A stretch of DNA of 64,000 nucleotides. Origin: Chrysoperla carnea (lineage: Eukaryota > Arthropoda > Insecta > Neuroptera > Chrysopidae). The notes under the pieces were generated by a model. That model was given only the letters and a program-made list of their open reading frames with translations, was not told the DNA's origin and did not search any database. This document shows, piece by piece, positions 1 through 12,760 of this stretch. The stretch lies in contig NC_058340.1 in the NCBI RefSeq assembly GCF_905475395.1, forward strand, positions 65,264,181-65,328,180, given 5' to 3'. The position numbers and the translations under genes are program-made. Each line of letters starts with the position of its first letter. Within the stretch, counting starts at the first letter, position 1.

Positions 1-159
1 TCGATACAAATTCTCTCAAAAATTTTACGCACAATATATACTTAAGTGGATTATAGTCCAAGAGTCGATGAACAATTTAAGAAAAAAGTATTAAATAATT
101 GTTTCGTATTTGTAAATCTTATATACTTAAACGAGCAATTCTTGTATATATATATTTAC

Positions 160-240
160 GATCTTGGAAATGGCTCCAACGATTTTCATGAAAATGAGTA
201 TGTAGGGGTTTTTTGGGGCGATAAGTCGATCTAACAAGGT
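160..240 (+). repeat. Helitron-like fragment
   Basis: GGCTCCAACGATTTTCATGA resembles 11700-11720 (GGCTCTAACGATTTTGATGA) and 55945-55965 (GGCTGGACCGATTTTGATGA). It is an isolated relic. Confidence 0.35.
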
Positions 241-294
241 TTCATTTTAAAAAAACGTCGTTTTATTCGTTTTTTCATGAAAAAATGAAATAGG

Positions 295-411
295 CAATGC
301 AAATTATAACTCTTCCTGACATCTATTGGTGTATATCGTAGTTAATGAAATACAATGCAAATTATAACTCTTCCTGGCATCTATTGGTGTATATCGTAGT
401 TAATGATTCAA
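295..411 (+). repeat. 58-bp tandem duplication (two units)
   Basis: AATGCAAATTATAACTCTTC ... CATCTATTGGTGTATATCGT ... AGTTAATGA occurs twice with a period of 58 bp and about one substitution. It is a recent local duplication in otherwise plain AT-rich sequence. Confidence 0.9.
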
Positions 412-859
412 ATTGGTATTTGTGTGGAGACATTTAAAACGGTCTTCTATTAGTGATAAAATTTGTGTCTTTTTAAGAATACCGAGCCAAGCTCGGTCAT
501 CCAGATATTAAGTGTTATAAGTGTAACATCAACTTCATGAGTTTACTTAACAGAAGGCAAGTAATCGAGAAAATGGTTGTCCATGTGTTTTTGTCTTAAA
601 ATAGAAATACAATATGTTAATGAAAAACGTAAAAACTTGTTTACTGTTTATTTCTGTACAAATTAGCTGCTATGTTTTATATTTTAAATCAATTTTAACC
701 TAAACCACTGCTTATTTATGTATCGTATTTCTGCTGTTAATCATAATGTAAAATGCAGAGGAGACAACGTTTGAAAAGACGGTTCGTAATATACCTTGGA
801 TCACACTGCGTACTGTACTCCAGATCAGTGATTGTGGATGGGTATTTAATCAAATCAGT

Positions 860-1160
860 GGAAAAATAAGCCATATTCACCCTGAATAAATCGAAAAGTA
901 GTTGAAGCTGTTACTGAATAGCTCGAAGAAGAAATTGTATTCATGGTAAGAAATATATGGCGTTTACTACAATGCTGGTATGGTATAGAGACAGATACTA
1001 TAGTATCTGTGTTTGCATAAATAATATTACAGTATTGAATAGAGCTATGCGCCAGAAGTATTGTGCTATCACTAACGAGTTTGACGCCCATACTTCATTC
1101 ACTCGTTCTCCATAACTATTGATAATGTTACTATTCCCTTAATGACCAAATCAGTATGGC
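860..1160 (+). repeat. Dispersed repeat pair R, copy 1
   Basis: Matches 8550-8790 in order: GGTAAGAAAT, GCGTTTACTACAAT, AGATACTATAGTANCTGTGT, TACAGTATT, CCAGAAGTATTGTG, and CCATAACTATTG-TAATGTTACTATTCCC. Both copies lie on the plus strand. Frames run through each, but stops interrupt copy 1. Confidence 0.7.
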
Positions 1161-2360
1161 GTTCACACCGATACCGACATATTGATATCCAAAAAAAAAA
1201 TTCTCAAAGTTTAAGAGAAACTTGAAGGGATTTCAATATGGTAAATCAATCCCATATGTAAGTATAATCCATGAAGCTTTTCCCTGAAATGAACTGTTAA
1301 GATTATATGTAGAAGAAAGCGTGTACTTGAAAACACTTTCAAGTATAACCGTTGGTAATGATCCATGGTACATTATGGGCTTGTATCTAAGATCAATTAT
1401 CAATAAAAAATGAATATAGTTTTACCGATAACAAATCCTAAAAAATACGTAAATATATAAGAATAATGTTGCCTTTAGAAGAGGTCATTTTCATGGCTAT
1501 ATTTCGGAAAAAAGGCCACAGTGAAGACATGATATAATCGACAATTCTTAATATTATCGTAGACTCCTAGACTATAATACACTTAAGTATTATCAAAATT
1601 ATATATCAGCTTTTTAAAACAGTCTGTTTTAGTGCATCGTACATCTATCTATCTACTCGTTGCGTACATATTATAATTTATTTCGTCATCATTTCTTTCG
1701 TTTTTAAATCGTTAACATATGACGTAACGTAGCGTATTTAAAACATACACGCCACGCTGTTGTATACATTTGTATATGCGTGGGCATTTACCAATTTTAT
1801 TTTGATAGACTTCAATGTTAAATCATATTAACAACTACTGTACGGTCGGTACAAGCTACATGCATGTAATTTTTTATTTAGAGAAAAAACAATTTTAGCA
1901 TACCGTGCCAAAAATTATTGAAGACATAAAAAAAAAACATGAATTTCCGTCTCCACCCAAAAATTATGTGACATGTTTTGTTCATGTTCACTTAATAGCC
2001 CATTTAATTTTTTTTTTTTGTAGATCCAGTGCGTAAAAATTTGTAAGCTCAAAAATTATTAAATAAATTACAGAAGTAAGTATTTGAAGTTACAAAGTTA
2101 ACAAAGATAAGCTTATAAGAGGATTATATATCGATAAATCAATTGGAGTTTTTGGTGCGAATTTACTTTCCAAAAAAAAAAATAAAATGACGCAGAAATT
2201 TGTTTAGGCAAAACTCGCTTTACCGAGTGAATTGGAGTATTGGACTCAAAAAAGGTAAAAACCCGATTTAACGATTGTATACAAAGTTCGCCAGTTTTTT
2301 TATTTAATTTTGAATTTTGTAGAATTTTGTAAAATTTTGTAATTAGTCTTAATTTAAAAA

Positions 2361-3060
2361 AGTGAAAACAGTTGACTAAGTTAATTGTTGAAATACCCGG
2401 TATAGAAAGTGTTGAGTGTCAGTGTTTGCCTTATTTTTTTTATAAATTAGAAAAGTTTCGAAAACCAAAACAATTATGGCGGGTTTTCGGCCGCCATTTA
2501 TGTGCTTTTCGAAAATTTTCAAAAGTATTTTCTATAATTTTCTTCTTTTCTAGTGAATGTTTCACAACATTACTAGTTGAAACTACCTGCAAATGAAGCT
2601 ACCTGCTAGTGAAGCTACTTTTCAAATTTTCAATTCTCTAACTTTTATAGCTTTGGAGAAAATGGACACCAAAGTTTTGCGCCCTCAAGAGTAAACAGTC
2701 ATGTTTACGAAAAAATGTTTCAGACAAAAGTTGTTAAATTTCATAAGGAACATTTTTTACATTTAAAATCTTGTTCTATCTCTAGCGCTTTACAAGATGG
2801 GTCCTACGGACGCAAGACCTCAACCTATGTTGCTGAACTCAACTTCAATTTTATCTTAAAATTTTAGCTTGATTTTCGATTTTGAGCAATAATGCATCCC
2901 GACAAAGAGACGGACAAACAACCGGAAATGGATTAGTTAGGTGATTTTATGAACACCCATACCAAAATTTTGTTCATAGTATCAATATTTTTAGGCGTTA
3001 CAAAGTTGGGACTAAACTTAGTATACCTTGATATATTTCATATATACATATGGTATAAAA
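2361..3060 (+). repeat. Dispersed repeat family P, copy A (about 700 bp)
   Basis: Shares ordered landmarks with 6572-7131, 22685-23338 and 62175-62775: AGTTAATTGTTGAAATA, CATTTAAA...TTGTTCTATCTCTA, CAAGATGGGTCCT, GACGGACAAACAACCGGAAA, CAAAATTTTGTTCATAG, TTGGGACTAAACTTAGTATA, and the terminal GGTATAAAA. All four copies point the same way. No long ORF and no inverted ends were found; the class is unknown. Confidence 0.8.
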
Positions 3061-3779
3061 TTAGCTTAACGATTTTTATTCTTCAAGTTTGAAGTTCGTT
3101 GGGTGGTAATTTTAACTAATTTCAAAAGTTTATTGATATATTCAAAAACAAAAATATTATGACTTAAATAATTATTATTATTTTTGTTAAAATATATATC
3201 TAAAATAATATTTATAAATATTATAATATTTAATTATATTTTATTGAATATTATAATTTATTTTAAATAAATATTTATAATTTTACGTTTAAATATTTTT
3301 ACAAAAACGTATTCATTTTACATAATAACCATTCTTCAATGAGACTTGTGTTTATTATTGTTTTCGGTCGGTGAAATTTTTTAGAGCAAATCCCTCACAA
3401 CATCATTTTTAGCGACACATGAACTATGTGAGTGATTTATTTTTAGATTTTGTATTTATATATTTAGATTTCAATTAATTTTGTGTCGGGTTCAATTAAA
3501 ATAAACGATTAATTGTTTGTTTTTAATATTTCAATGTTAATACGTTTTTCTATATTGCATCGGAAATGCAAATTACATTTTTGTTTTAAAATCTTTGCAT
3601 AAATATTCTTACATAGTTAGAGATCTAGAAAACTTAATTCACTTAATTTCCACTTTTTTTACTTGTCTATCTTTCTGATTTTCAAGTTTAAATCTTGTAA
3701 TCATACGTTAAATTGGCTTAAGAATGTATGAGCACGGTAGTGGGGGCACAAATTTAAAAAATATATATATGGAAAATTG

Positions 3780-4450
3780 AAAAAATCGCGAAAAACGCAA
3801 AAAAAAATTTTGTTTTGAAATTGGATAGGGAAACTCAGTGGATAGGGTAATTTTGATCTAAAAAGTATAAAAATCAGGTTAATTTAATGATTGGATGCAG
3901 AGTTTCTGAGATATCGCAATAATTAGATCGATTTTAGTCCGTATCTGAAAATCAATTCGACCAGTCATCAAATACACCCAATTTTTGTACTTTTTGGGTC
4001 AAAATTACCTTATATACTAAGTTTTATCGAAATTGGAGATAAACAAAAAGCACAAAAATCCGGTTAATTTAACGATTGGATGCAAAGTTTTTGAGTTATC
4101 GCAATATTTTGATCGATTTTAGCCCGTATCTCAAAAACTATTCGGCCAGTCGACAAATTCATCCGATTTTTGTACTTTTTGGGTCAAAATTACCTTATTG
4201 AAATTGGAGATATAAAAAATTTCTCAATTTTTTGCAAAATTTTGTTTTGGAATTTGACGAAACTCGGTGGAAGGGGTAATTTTAGCCCAAAAAGCACAAA
4301 AATTTGGTTAATTTAACGATTGGATGCAAAGTTTCTGAGATATCGCAATATTTGGATAGATTTTAGTCCGTATTTCCAAAACTATTCAACCAGACTCGAG
4401 AATTTCTCGATTTTTTGCAATTTTTTTAAGGCCACCCCTTTGAAAAATCG
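3780..4450 (+). repeat. Foldback satellite-like array (family Q)
   Basis: Three diverged units in a row, each with AAAAAGTACAAAAATCNGGTTAATTTAACGATTGG-type sequence (in pieces), then TTTCTGAGATATCGCAATA and TTTTAGTCCGTATCT. Between them lies the inverse form (TTTTTGTACTTTTTGGGTC and AAAATTACCTTAT). Direct and inverted copies alternate, so the array can fold on itself. Related single pieces occur at 5275-5400, 7497-7620 and 10840-11020. Confidence 0.7.
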
Positions 4451-5274
4451 GGTTAATTTAATTATTGAACCCATATAAAGTTAAAATGTTGTGGAAGCGC
4501 TAGATAACGCACTAGATTTCTATGTTTCAAATAAAATGATATAAATTTAAGAAGACTCAAAAGACTAAATATTTTTGCATTTTTAAGATGAAATAGTTTC
4601 AAACAACCAAATTAATTTCTTACTTTATTGATTCTCAAATTTGATAATGACTACTTTGTATTCTAAATACGTATTTATAAATAAAAAAAATATTTGGATA
4701 ATTACAAAAAATTTCAACAAACATACAAAATAAAATTTGTCATAACAATAAAATTAAGAATTTTAAATATTCCTGAGATTTACATATTCCTCAAATAAAA
4801 TTTTACATTAATGACAATATTTTCAAAATAAAATAATACAATTGTTCAAAAATATTAATAATATTTTATTTATGTATTATTTGCATACTTTAAAATAATT
4901 ATTTTTATAAAATATTATTTATTTATTATTAATAATTATTTATTTATATAAATATATAATAAATATTTGGTGAATATTTATTAATATTGTCCAAAATGTT
5001 TATTTAATTTTTATATAATTTATAATCAAAAATTCTATACTATTCATATCAGTTCATTGCTATGCAAATCAGTCATTGTCCACTAAATTTTATATTTAAT
5101 TTGGATCGTTAAATTCCAGTGGAGTCTCTAGTAAAAGAAACTCCATGAATTTCTTGTTGAAATTAAATTGACATCAATTGGAATACACAGAAATTTCCAT
5201 TCATTTTAGATTATTTCTATTCATTTTGATTTGAAATTTTGCAAGAGTTACAATTGCAAGGATAGAACTCCAAT

Positions 5275-5400
5275 TTCGATAAAACTATATAAGGTAATAT
5301 ATAAGGTAATTTTGATCCAAAAAGTACAAAAATCGGGTGCATTTGATGACTGGTCGAATAGTTTTTGAGATACGGACTAAAATCGAACCAAACATTGCGA
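5275..5400 (+). repeat. Family Q fragment
   Basis: Contains ATAAGGTAATTTTGATCCAA, AAAGTACAAAAATCGGGTGC and GATGACTGGTCGAATAGTTT, shared with 7497-7620 and the array at 3780-4450. Confidence 0.7.
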
Positions 5401-5659
5401 TATCACAGAAACTCTGTATTGTAACTTATTTAAAATCGGTTAAGTAGTTAATTCAAAAATGACAAATTTTGATACAAACTATCATCCCCTTTTCACCACC
5501 AAAAAATCAGATTTTCATATAAACTTTCATCCTCAATTTAACCCTCTTAAAGAATGAATTTTTACGAAAATAGTAAAATAAACTTTTGTCTGAAACCATG
5601 AGCTCATATATCAAGTTTTATATTTCTAACTTCAAAAATGACATGGTTTTATACCCCCT

Positions 5660-5790
5660 TGAAGAATGAATTTTCTTTCTTCTAGGCCCAGCTGTGCGTT
5701 AATCGAGCCTCGAGTCAGTCAGTCATTTTCTTTTTTTATATGTATAAATAGCAGTTGCCCACCCGCTTCGTTGGGCAATTGCAATTTTAA
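5660..5790 (+). repeat. RTE/Helitron-like tail fragment
   Basis: Contains GCCCAGCTGTGCGTTAATC, then CGAGTCAGTCAGTCATTTTC, then TTGCCCACCCGCTTCGTTGG. Such strings are common at the ends of dispersed insect elements. The fragment is too short to assign firmly. The surrounding bases are plain AT-rich sequence. Confidence 0.4.
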
Positions 5791-6571
5791 ATATAAAGAC
5801 TATTCCGTAATAAACTTCACTTCACTTATCATCACTTATTTCCGCTTTCGTGTACAATTTCGTTGGTTTTAATTTTTGGTGCGATATCCTATTTTTTTTT
5901 TTAAACAAAATACACCCGTCTTTGTTATTCGCTGATATAATGTAACTGATCTAGCTTTAGTTATAAACATCAATGACTAAATTAATGATTTTTATTTGGA
6001 GTATGATTTCCGCCCCCTTGGGACATATTGTATATAATATATAAATATATAATATATATTTATATATTATATTTTAATAGTTACATCTGCAGTATTTATT
6101 AATATATGAAATAATAGTTGGCAATTGATAATGGCGCCATCTACATTCTACAACCATGTTGAATTGTTGGCGTACAATTTTTTTAAAATAGAGACACACA
6201 ATTGTTTAATATCAACAAAAACCAACAACAACAACAACAAAAAATAAGGTCGTTTGCTATATATTATAGTTTATAACTTTAAATTGTATTAAGATTTACA
6301 TTTGAAAAAAAAAAAAATTTTTATTATTTTTTGGCAATATTTGTAAAAGACGATTTAATACAAGGCAGGGCATAAGAAAAATATCAATATATTTTATTTT
6401 AAACGGAACTGCTTACACAGGTTTCTAAGTTTCACCCAATATAATAAATTAGAAATGGGTAGGAAAATTGAAGAATGTTTCTTTTTGTAGAATAGTATAT
6501 CTGTCACCATAATATTGCAATTTCCGTCAAATTGTAAACTAACTAGTAAAATTGTAAATTTGACTTCTAAC

Positions 6572-7131
6572 AAGCGAAAACAAACAATTGGCCGAGTTAA
6601 TTGTTGAAATATCATGAATAGGCAGTGTTGATTACTCTGCCACACATTACACATAAATACATGTCACACATATATAACTGATATTCCCATATAATACATA
6701 CTATACAATTTGCGCATAATTTGCGCTCTCACGGGTGAACAGTGATATTTACGAAAAAATGTTTCAAGCGAAAGTTGTTTTTTTATAAAGAACATTCTTT
6801 ATATTTAAACTTTTGTTCTATCTCTAACGGTTTACAAGATGGGTCCTGCGAACCCAAGACCCAATTAACCTATGTTGCTCATTTACGAACTCGACTTTTT
6901 ATGTCCTAAGCACGCTATATAAATTTCGGCTAGATATCTCTTTTCGTTTTTGAGTTATCGTGCTTATGGACAGACAAACGACAGACAGACAGACAACTGG
7001 GAATGGACTAATTAGATGATTTTATAAACACCTATACCAAAATTTTGTTCATAGCATCAATATTTTTAAGCGTTACAAACTTGGGACTAAAACATAGTAT
7101 ACCTTGATATGTTTCATATATATGGTATAAA
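6572..7131 (+). repeat. Dispersed repeat family P, copy B
   Basis: Internally shortened copy. It has AGTTAATTGTTGAAATATC, then AAAATGTTTCAAGCGAAAGT, CTATCTCTAACGGTTTACAA, GACAGACAGACAACTGGGAA, and the terminal TATATGGTATAAAA. Confidence 0.8.
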
Positions 7132-7496
7132 AAGAGCCAAAAAGTACCTCAACTCGTGCTAACTCGACCCGGATCAACTGAACATAACGCAAGGAGTTGA
7201 TTTTCGTTAATAGATGTTGAGTAAATGCTAGTTGGAGTGAGTTTTTGTAACCAGTTTACAATCGAACGGAAATTATATTATTATAGTGAAATATACACTG
7301 ATTGTAAATAGAAAAAGATTATCTTATTAACATTTGTATTGCTTGATACATTCGATAATTGGGAACGTCCAGCATTCGGAGCACTTTACGCCTACCAACA
7401 CCTTTTACATCACTCTTTGCCATTTACACAAAAATGATATTGTTTCTTTGTATGTATGCCCCTATTTGTCATTTTGTAGTTACCTATTTTTTGTAT

Positions 7497-7755
7497 CTCC
7501 AATTTCGATAAAACTCAGTATATAAGGTAATATTGACCCAAAGAGTACAAAAATCGGGTGCAAATTTGATGACTGGTCGAATAGTTTTTGAGATACGGAC
7601 TAAAATCGTTCCAAATATTGAAGTTCCGGTTTCGGTTAAGTATCTTAAAAAACGTGACCTATCAACTTGTATAACTGTGAAAAATTTCAAATCGATATTC
7701 CTGTAAATAACGGAAATATGAGGATGTCATCATCTTAAATGCGACACACTGTATA
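7497..7755 (+). repeat. Family Q fragment joined to a MITE-like end
   Basis: 7497-7620 repeats CCAATTTCGATAAAACTCAG and GATGACTGGTCGAATAGTTT. From 7620 the sequence changes to CCGGTTTCGGTTAAGTATCT, CAAATCGATATTCC and finally GCGACACACTGTATAT. The last is the style of an insect MITE or mariner terminus, but the opposite end was not found. Confidence 0.5.
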
Positions 7756-8127
7756 TTTAGGAGCAAGCCTACGCTTTTTTACGAATTATGACCAAAATTA
7801 GAACATACCTACTCAGAATATTATACAGGAAAAAATGTGAGACTCTTAAATAGGCGCCAATTCGATTACTAATAATTACACAAATGTTTCATTAAAAAAA
7901 AAAAATTATTTTTAAACGCATATTTTTAGAAGCTTTTTATAATATAACTATTTTTATCTCTACAAAAATAGATAAAAATAGATACAAAATTAATAAATTA
8001 AAACAAATAATAATAGGTATTTTAAATAAAACACAGTTTTTTATATCAATGATCACGAACTATTAAATATTATCTATTGAACATATAAAAAAGTACGTGT
8101 TATCATGTTTATAGATAATTGATTCTG

Positions 8128-8152
8128 AACTAATAATAATAATAATAATAAT
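8128..8152 (+). repeat. (AAT)n microsatellite
   Basis: About eight TAA units in a row. A similar (TAA)n run is at about 31198-31214. Confidence 0.85.
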
Positions 8153-8549
8153 AAAACTATTTACCTACTGTTTGTGTTACAGTTACACTGTTACAGAATA
8201 TGTTACATGTGAAGTCGATTTGTATATTTTAATAATTTAAAATTACATTAAAATTTACATTACATGTGTATGTAAACATGTATAATATGCCTACTTATAA
8301 AAAATTATGGTCCAAGAATCGATTCCAGTAAACGCTACCTTTGTAAAAATACCAAATGGTCATTTTATTACGTGTATGTATGAGGTGATTTGAAAATTAG
8401 TTTGCGCGTAAACGATGAAAATTTGAAGAAAAAATTGAAATTATATTACATTCTAGTCACAAAGTTTTCTTACAATTCTAAAAACTATGCAAGACTTGGA
8501 AATTTCCTTGAATACTTTCTTTTAAAATTTTCGATATGTGTTTTTTCGC

Positions 8550-8790
8550 TGAACAAATCGTTCTACTCGGTAAGAAATTTATAGCGTTTACTACAATTCT
8601 TGTACGGTATCGAGTCAGATACTATAGTACCTGTGTTAGCATAAGTAATACTACAGTATTCAATAGGGCTACCCACCAGAAGTATTGTGATATCGCCATC
8701 AAGTATAGGCCTGACGCTCGTACTGCCATAACTATTGCTAATGTTACTATTCCCTCAATGGTCAATTGACTCTCATTCTATAAAAATGTT
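8550..8790 (+). repeat. Dispersed repeat pair R, copy 2
   Basis: Second copy of 860-1160. It is open in one frame from 8536 to 8769 (77 codons, with the stretch RYYSTCVSISNTTVFNRA). Parts of this read are also kept in copy 1 (RYYSICVCINNITVLNRA). No protein family recognised; it may be part of an old element ORF or chance. Confidence 0.6.
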
Positions 8791-9556
8791 TTTTGGAAAT
8801 TGCTTGAATACTTTTAAAACTATGTTCCTTATCGCATGTTATCATTTTGATTTGCTTGTGAGTTGGGAGGTAAAGTCAAAAAAAGTGTATAAATAATAAA
8901 AACGACACCAAAAACCAGCCATTTTCACCTAGGCCATCTAGGAAACTAAAACTTTTTCAAGCGATTCAACTTGCCATGAATTTTGAACATATGCAAAAAT
9001 ATTTTTATAATTTATATAATCTACCCAAGTGTAGATACAGATGCACCCTCCTGAATGTAATCCTGCCGGCGCCCATGATTAAACTACAATAAATTTTAAA
9101 TAAAAATGGTATCTAGTTTTCTCCTACGCTTATAAATTGGTAAAAAATGGATAAAGAGATATATAAAAATTGATTAATTCTGGTGATATCGAAAAATTAC
9201 TATTGCGAAGCGTAAAAGAAATAATGCTAGCTGAGGTTAAGCTAGATGTTAGAAGACTTCAAAATTTTTCTTTAAGGAGGATTTTCTACAATCGGATCTC
9301 ATACTATAAAAATGAAACACCAAATTGTAATATGTAATGATATATATTTTTTTAATGGAACATGTGCATGCATGCTTGGATTACATGCAAAATATTTTAT
9401 TAAAAACATATCATTATATAATGTGTTCATGTTTTGTTTTTTTAGCCAAGAAACAAACCGTTTAGTTTTACAATTTATCGATTGCATTCTTGATATATTT
9501 TATTGATATCCAAAAAAACAGAAAAGTGTAAAAAAAATTCCTTTACAGAATTTTAA

Positions 9557-10056
9557 GGTATTTCCAGCATGGTATTTGCAGTTTCTATGTTAAAGCAATG
9601 GTACAATTTTTTTTTCGACAGAATTTAACGAAAAATTAAATTTAAGAATTTAATAATGCTTACTATTAATTCCCAAAGTTTCAGAAATTTTGACCGTTTA
9701 AAATGGGAAATAATTATGCCAACGTCCCAATTTCGATCAATTTACGTCAAAATTAATATCTCGAAAGTGAAAATTAATTTCTAAATTTTTTTTTTAGAAT
9801 TGTATTGTATAAACATTTTTTTCTACTTTTTCTTCAATATATAATAATATCATAAAAAATAGTTGGAGAGACCGGACATTTTACATACTTTAAATGGGAC
9901 ATGACCCTCAAAATCGCGAACTTTGTCTTTAAATATCTCGCGATCTAAACGGTCAAAAATTATGAAATTTTAGGAATTCATAAATAAAGCTATTATAAAC
10001 CCGAGAAAAAAAATTCGGCCAAATCTGTCGAAAAGTGATTTCATGCTGGTACTACC
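9557..10056. mobile_element. TTAA-flanked MITE with long imperfect inverted repeats
   Basis: TTAA at 9553-9556 is followed by GGTATTTCCAGCATG. The other end reads CATGCTGGTACTACC followed by TTAA at 10057-10060. The arms continue inward with TCGACAGA, TTTTGACCGTTTA and CCCATTTAAA-like matches for about 180 bp. TTAA duplications are typical of piggyBac-like elements. There is no coding content in 500 bp. Confidence 0.75.
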
Positions 10057-10154
10057 TTAAGAAAATTTTGATACTCTAACGATCACACAAATCAATTTCT
10101 TTGTTCGTTGTGTGTCTTTATTCTATTTCATTCCTATTCCTTCGGAAAACTGCC

Positions 10155-10290
10155 TGCATTTAATGTATTTCCAGCATGAATGCACTTGTCGACAGATTTG
10201 GTCTATTATTGCAAATTGCAGAATTTTTAGTCGTTTATATCGCAAGATAATCGCTACAAAGTTCGCGATGTCCTCATTCACTAGTAGTAA
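10155..10290 (-). repeat. Degraded extra arm of the TTAA MITE
   Basis: TTTCCAGCATGAATGCACTT, GTCGACAGATTTGG, TCGTTTATATCGCAAGATA and AAAGTTCGCGAT parallel the reverse complement of the right arm of the element at 9557-10056. It is a single-arm relic. Confidence 0.55.
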
Positions 10291-10389
10291 ATTTTTTTAA
10301 TGTTTTCTTAATAAGCCATGACAAATTTTAAATAGTAATTATCGTTTATTTTCACATTTTAGAGGCATAGTTAAAGTTTTGTACGATAT

Positions 10390-10500
10390 ACGTGTGATAA
10401 CGCATTATTAACGTACTTCTACGATTGCCCAACTTGTGCTACGCACTCGTTGTGCAAATTTCGTAAGCGTACGTTAATAATGCTCTTATCCCACTTGTAT
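10390..10500. repeat. Foldback hairpin
   Basis: GTGTGATAACGCATTATTAA-CGTAC at the left mirrors GTACGTTAATAATGCTCTTA-TCCCAC at the right, with a loop of about 45 bp. It is likely a small MITE core. Confidence 0.6.
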
Positions 10501-10839
10501 AGTAATTAATACCATAGCTTTAGCATATACACTAATTCTAATTTTCTAATCCTTTATTAAGTTTTTTGTTCGCCTAAAATAGACAAACGTAATATTTATT
10601 TTGAATTTAAATCAAAAATAATAAATAATTCAAATTGCAATTAAATAATCATTTTATTCAAAAATTTCCTTAAATTATTTATTTTATAAACATAAGAATG
10701 TTGGCGCTTAAGAATTATTTTAAAAATATTTTCGAAAATAGATTTATGAAGTAGAAAATTACTACAAATTATAATAATTTTATTTAATTTTTATTACGAA
10801 TAGTTAATTTTAATGATTGGATGCCTTATATATTAAGTG

Positions 10840-11020
10840 TTATCGAAATTGGAGATATAAAAAATTTATCGATTTTTTGCAATTTTTTAAGTACCCCTTT
10901 GAAAAAATCGAGAAAAACGCAAAAAAATTTTTTGTTTTGGAATTTGATGAAACTTAGTGGATGGGTTAATTTTGGTCCAAAAAGTATAAAAATCAGGTTA
11001 ATTTAATGATTGCGCCTATA
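10840..11020 (+). repeat. Family Q fragment
   Basis: Contains TATCGAAATTGGAGATATAA, AACTTAGTGGATGGGTTAAT and TCCAAAAAGTATAAAAATCA, close to parts of 4180-4330. Confidence 0.65.
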
Positions 11021-11639
11021 GTAAAGTCAAACAAAAAAGAACTTGATAATATAAGGATGAATATATATCCAATTCCGATAGATTTAGAAAAATCGAGAAA
11101 TTGCATTTTCTAAAATAATTTAGAATGAAATCACTGAAAGATGATTATGATTCAATAATTATACTTTCGATGGAAATATTTGATAAATCTGTAGATTTTG
11201 AGAAAATTGCAGCTCCGAAAGTTCCGCAATTTGGTTTTTACTCGACCCTCCCAGATATTATATTATGCCGTTGAGTTTTAAAAAATTTTAGGGATAATTG
11301 AGTTAAAGTTTGAAAGAATTATGGAAATTATCTTCTTCGTATTGTATATATATATCTAACATTGTTATAGAAGGTCCTTTTCCCGTGATAATATTAAAAA
11401 CATATTTTAAAAATGTGCATAATATTCTTTCATAACAATATTGATTTATCATCCCTATATTATTAGACCAGATAACATAGAAAATTGTCACATTTCATAC
11501 CAAAAAAAAATCGTTATGGATATTCGCCTAAGATACCAGATCCATAAAACTGATTCAATAAATTATTATGACTGCATATTGATATATCTATTTTGTACGA
11601 CTTTGCTTAGAAAATATATATCCCTGCAGGGCAGTAACG

Positions 11640-11760
11640 AGGGAACATTGCGCCGGTGGCAAGTATTTAGGTTGCGCCTAATATATATCGGGATCGGCTC
11701 TAACGATTTTGATGAAAATTCGTATACTTATAGTATTTACATAAGAGTAAAGGCAAAATG
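11640..11760 (+). repeat. Helitron-like fragment with GCGCCGGTGGC
   Basis: Contains ATTGCGCCGGTGGCAAGTAT and GGCTCTAACGATTTTGATGA. The GCGCCGGTGGC string recurs at the end of the tandem element at 12734. Possibly the other edge of the same insertion. Confidence 0.4.
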
Positions 11761-12029
11761 GGGCAGTCGCCATAATCGTGTCATTTTACCTTAAAGAGTC
11801 TGTACATTTAATTGATAAATTTTTTAAATTTTTTTTAAATGATAGAGTATTAAATTAAAGTATTGATTTCTCTCTACGTTTCCAAGCAAAACAATGAACT
11901 CTTTGCTCTCCTAAATGATTCTGGGGTATTTGAATAAGGAACTGATTAACCGCCAAAATCGAAATTTTGTTTATAATATAAAAAATGAATAATACAGAGT
12001 AATATAAACAACATTATATATTCGCTTTA

Positions 12030-12760
12030 CATTAAAAGGTATCAAAAAGTACCATAATGGCAATTTTGTTAAACCAAGTATGTAATCCTACTAAGTTTGG
12101 GTCATACTTTTCAAATATGTGATCAATATTAACCCAGCTCTAATGGGTTTCCAGAATGTGGAATCCTAGTTCCGGAATTCAGCACATAAGTGATAACTAG
12201 CGAAAAACTGACATCCAGCTGATAAGAATGACCCAAAATTAGTGGGTTTCAAAAAAAATTCCAATTAGATTGGATAAAATTTGCCTGTATTATCAAAAAA
12301 ATCGAATTTTTTAACTTCATGACGTCAACAGAATCCAAAAAAATTAATTTTGCTCTATCACATCCAAATTTTATCCAATTTTGATCATCCCAGTATGTAA
12401 TCCTACTAAGTTTGGGTCATACTTTTCAAATATGTGATCAATATTAACCTAGCTGTAATAGGTTTCCAGAATGTGGAATCTTGGTTCCGAAATTCAGCAC
12501 ATACATGATAACTAACGAAAAACTAGCATCACAGCTGAAAAGAATAACGCAAAATTAATGGGTTTCAAAAAAAATTCCAATAAAATCGGATCGAATTTGC
12601 CTGTGTTATCAAAAAAATCGAATTTTTTAACTTTACCACTTTATGTAAATTAATAAGTGCCTTTTACATGATTCTTTACTAACTTTTTGTTTTACGTACA
12701 AAAATACGTTTTTCTTTGCGCGTCTATTTCTTATGCGCCGGTGGCGGGTGCCAACTTTGC
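12030..12760 (+). repeat. Element S, copy 1: two 315-bp tandem units plus a fixed tail
   Basis: Starts AAAAGGTATCAAAAAGTACC. Two units begin CNAGTATGTAATCCTACTAA at 12075 and 12390 (period 315) and contain ATACTTTTCAAATATGTGAT and TAGTGGGTTTCAAAAAAAAT-type text. The tail TTTACATGATTCTTTACTAA leads to GCGCCGGTGGCGGGTG. Another full copy is at 59960-60680. No ORF. Confidence 0.85.

Noticed and set aside
8128..8152. Regular short repeats as a CRISPR array
   Set aside because: Plain trinucleotide microsatellite without spacers; no CRISPR-like spacing anywhere in the window.
11441..11794. 117-codon open frame on the plus strand
   Set aside because: No domain or codon pattern of a gene; its second half runs through a Helitron-like fragment.
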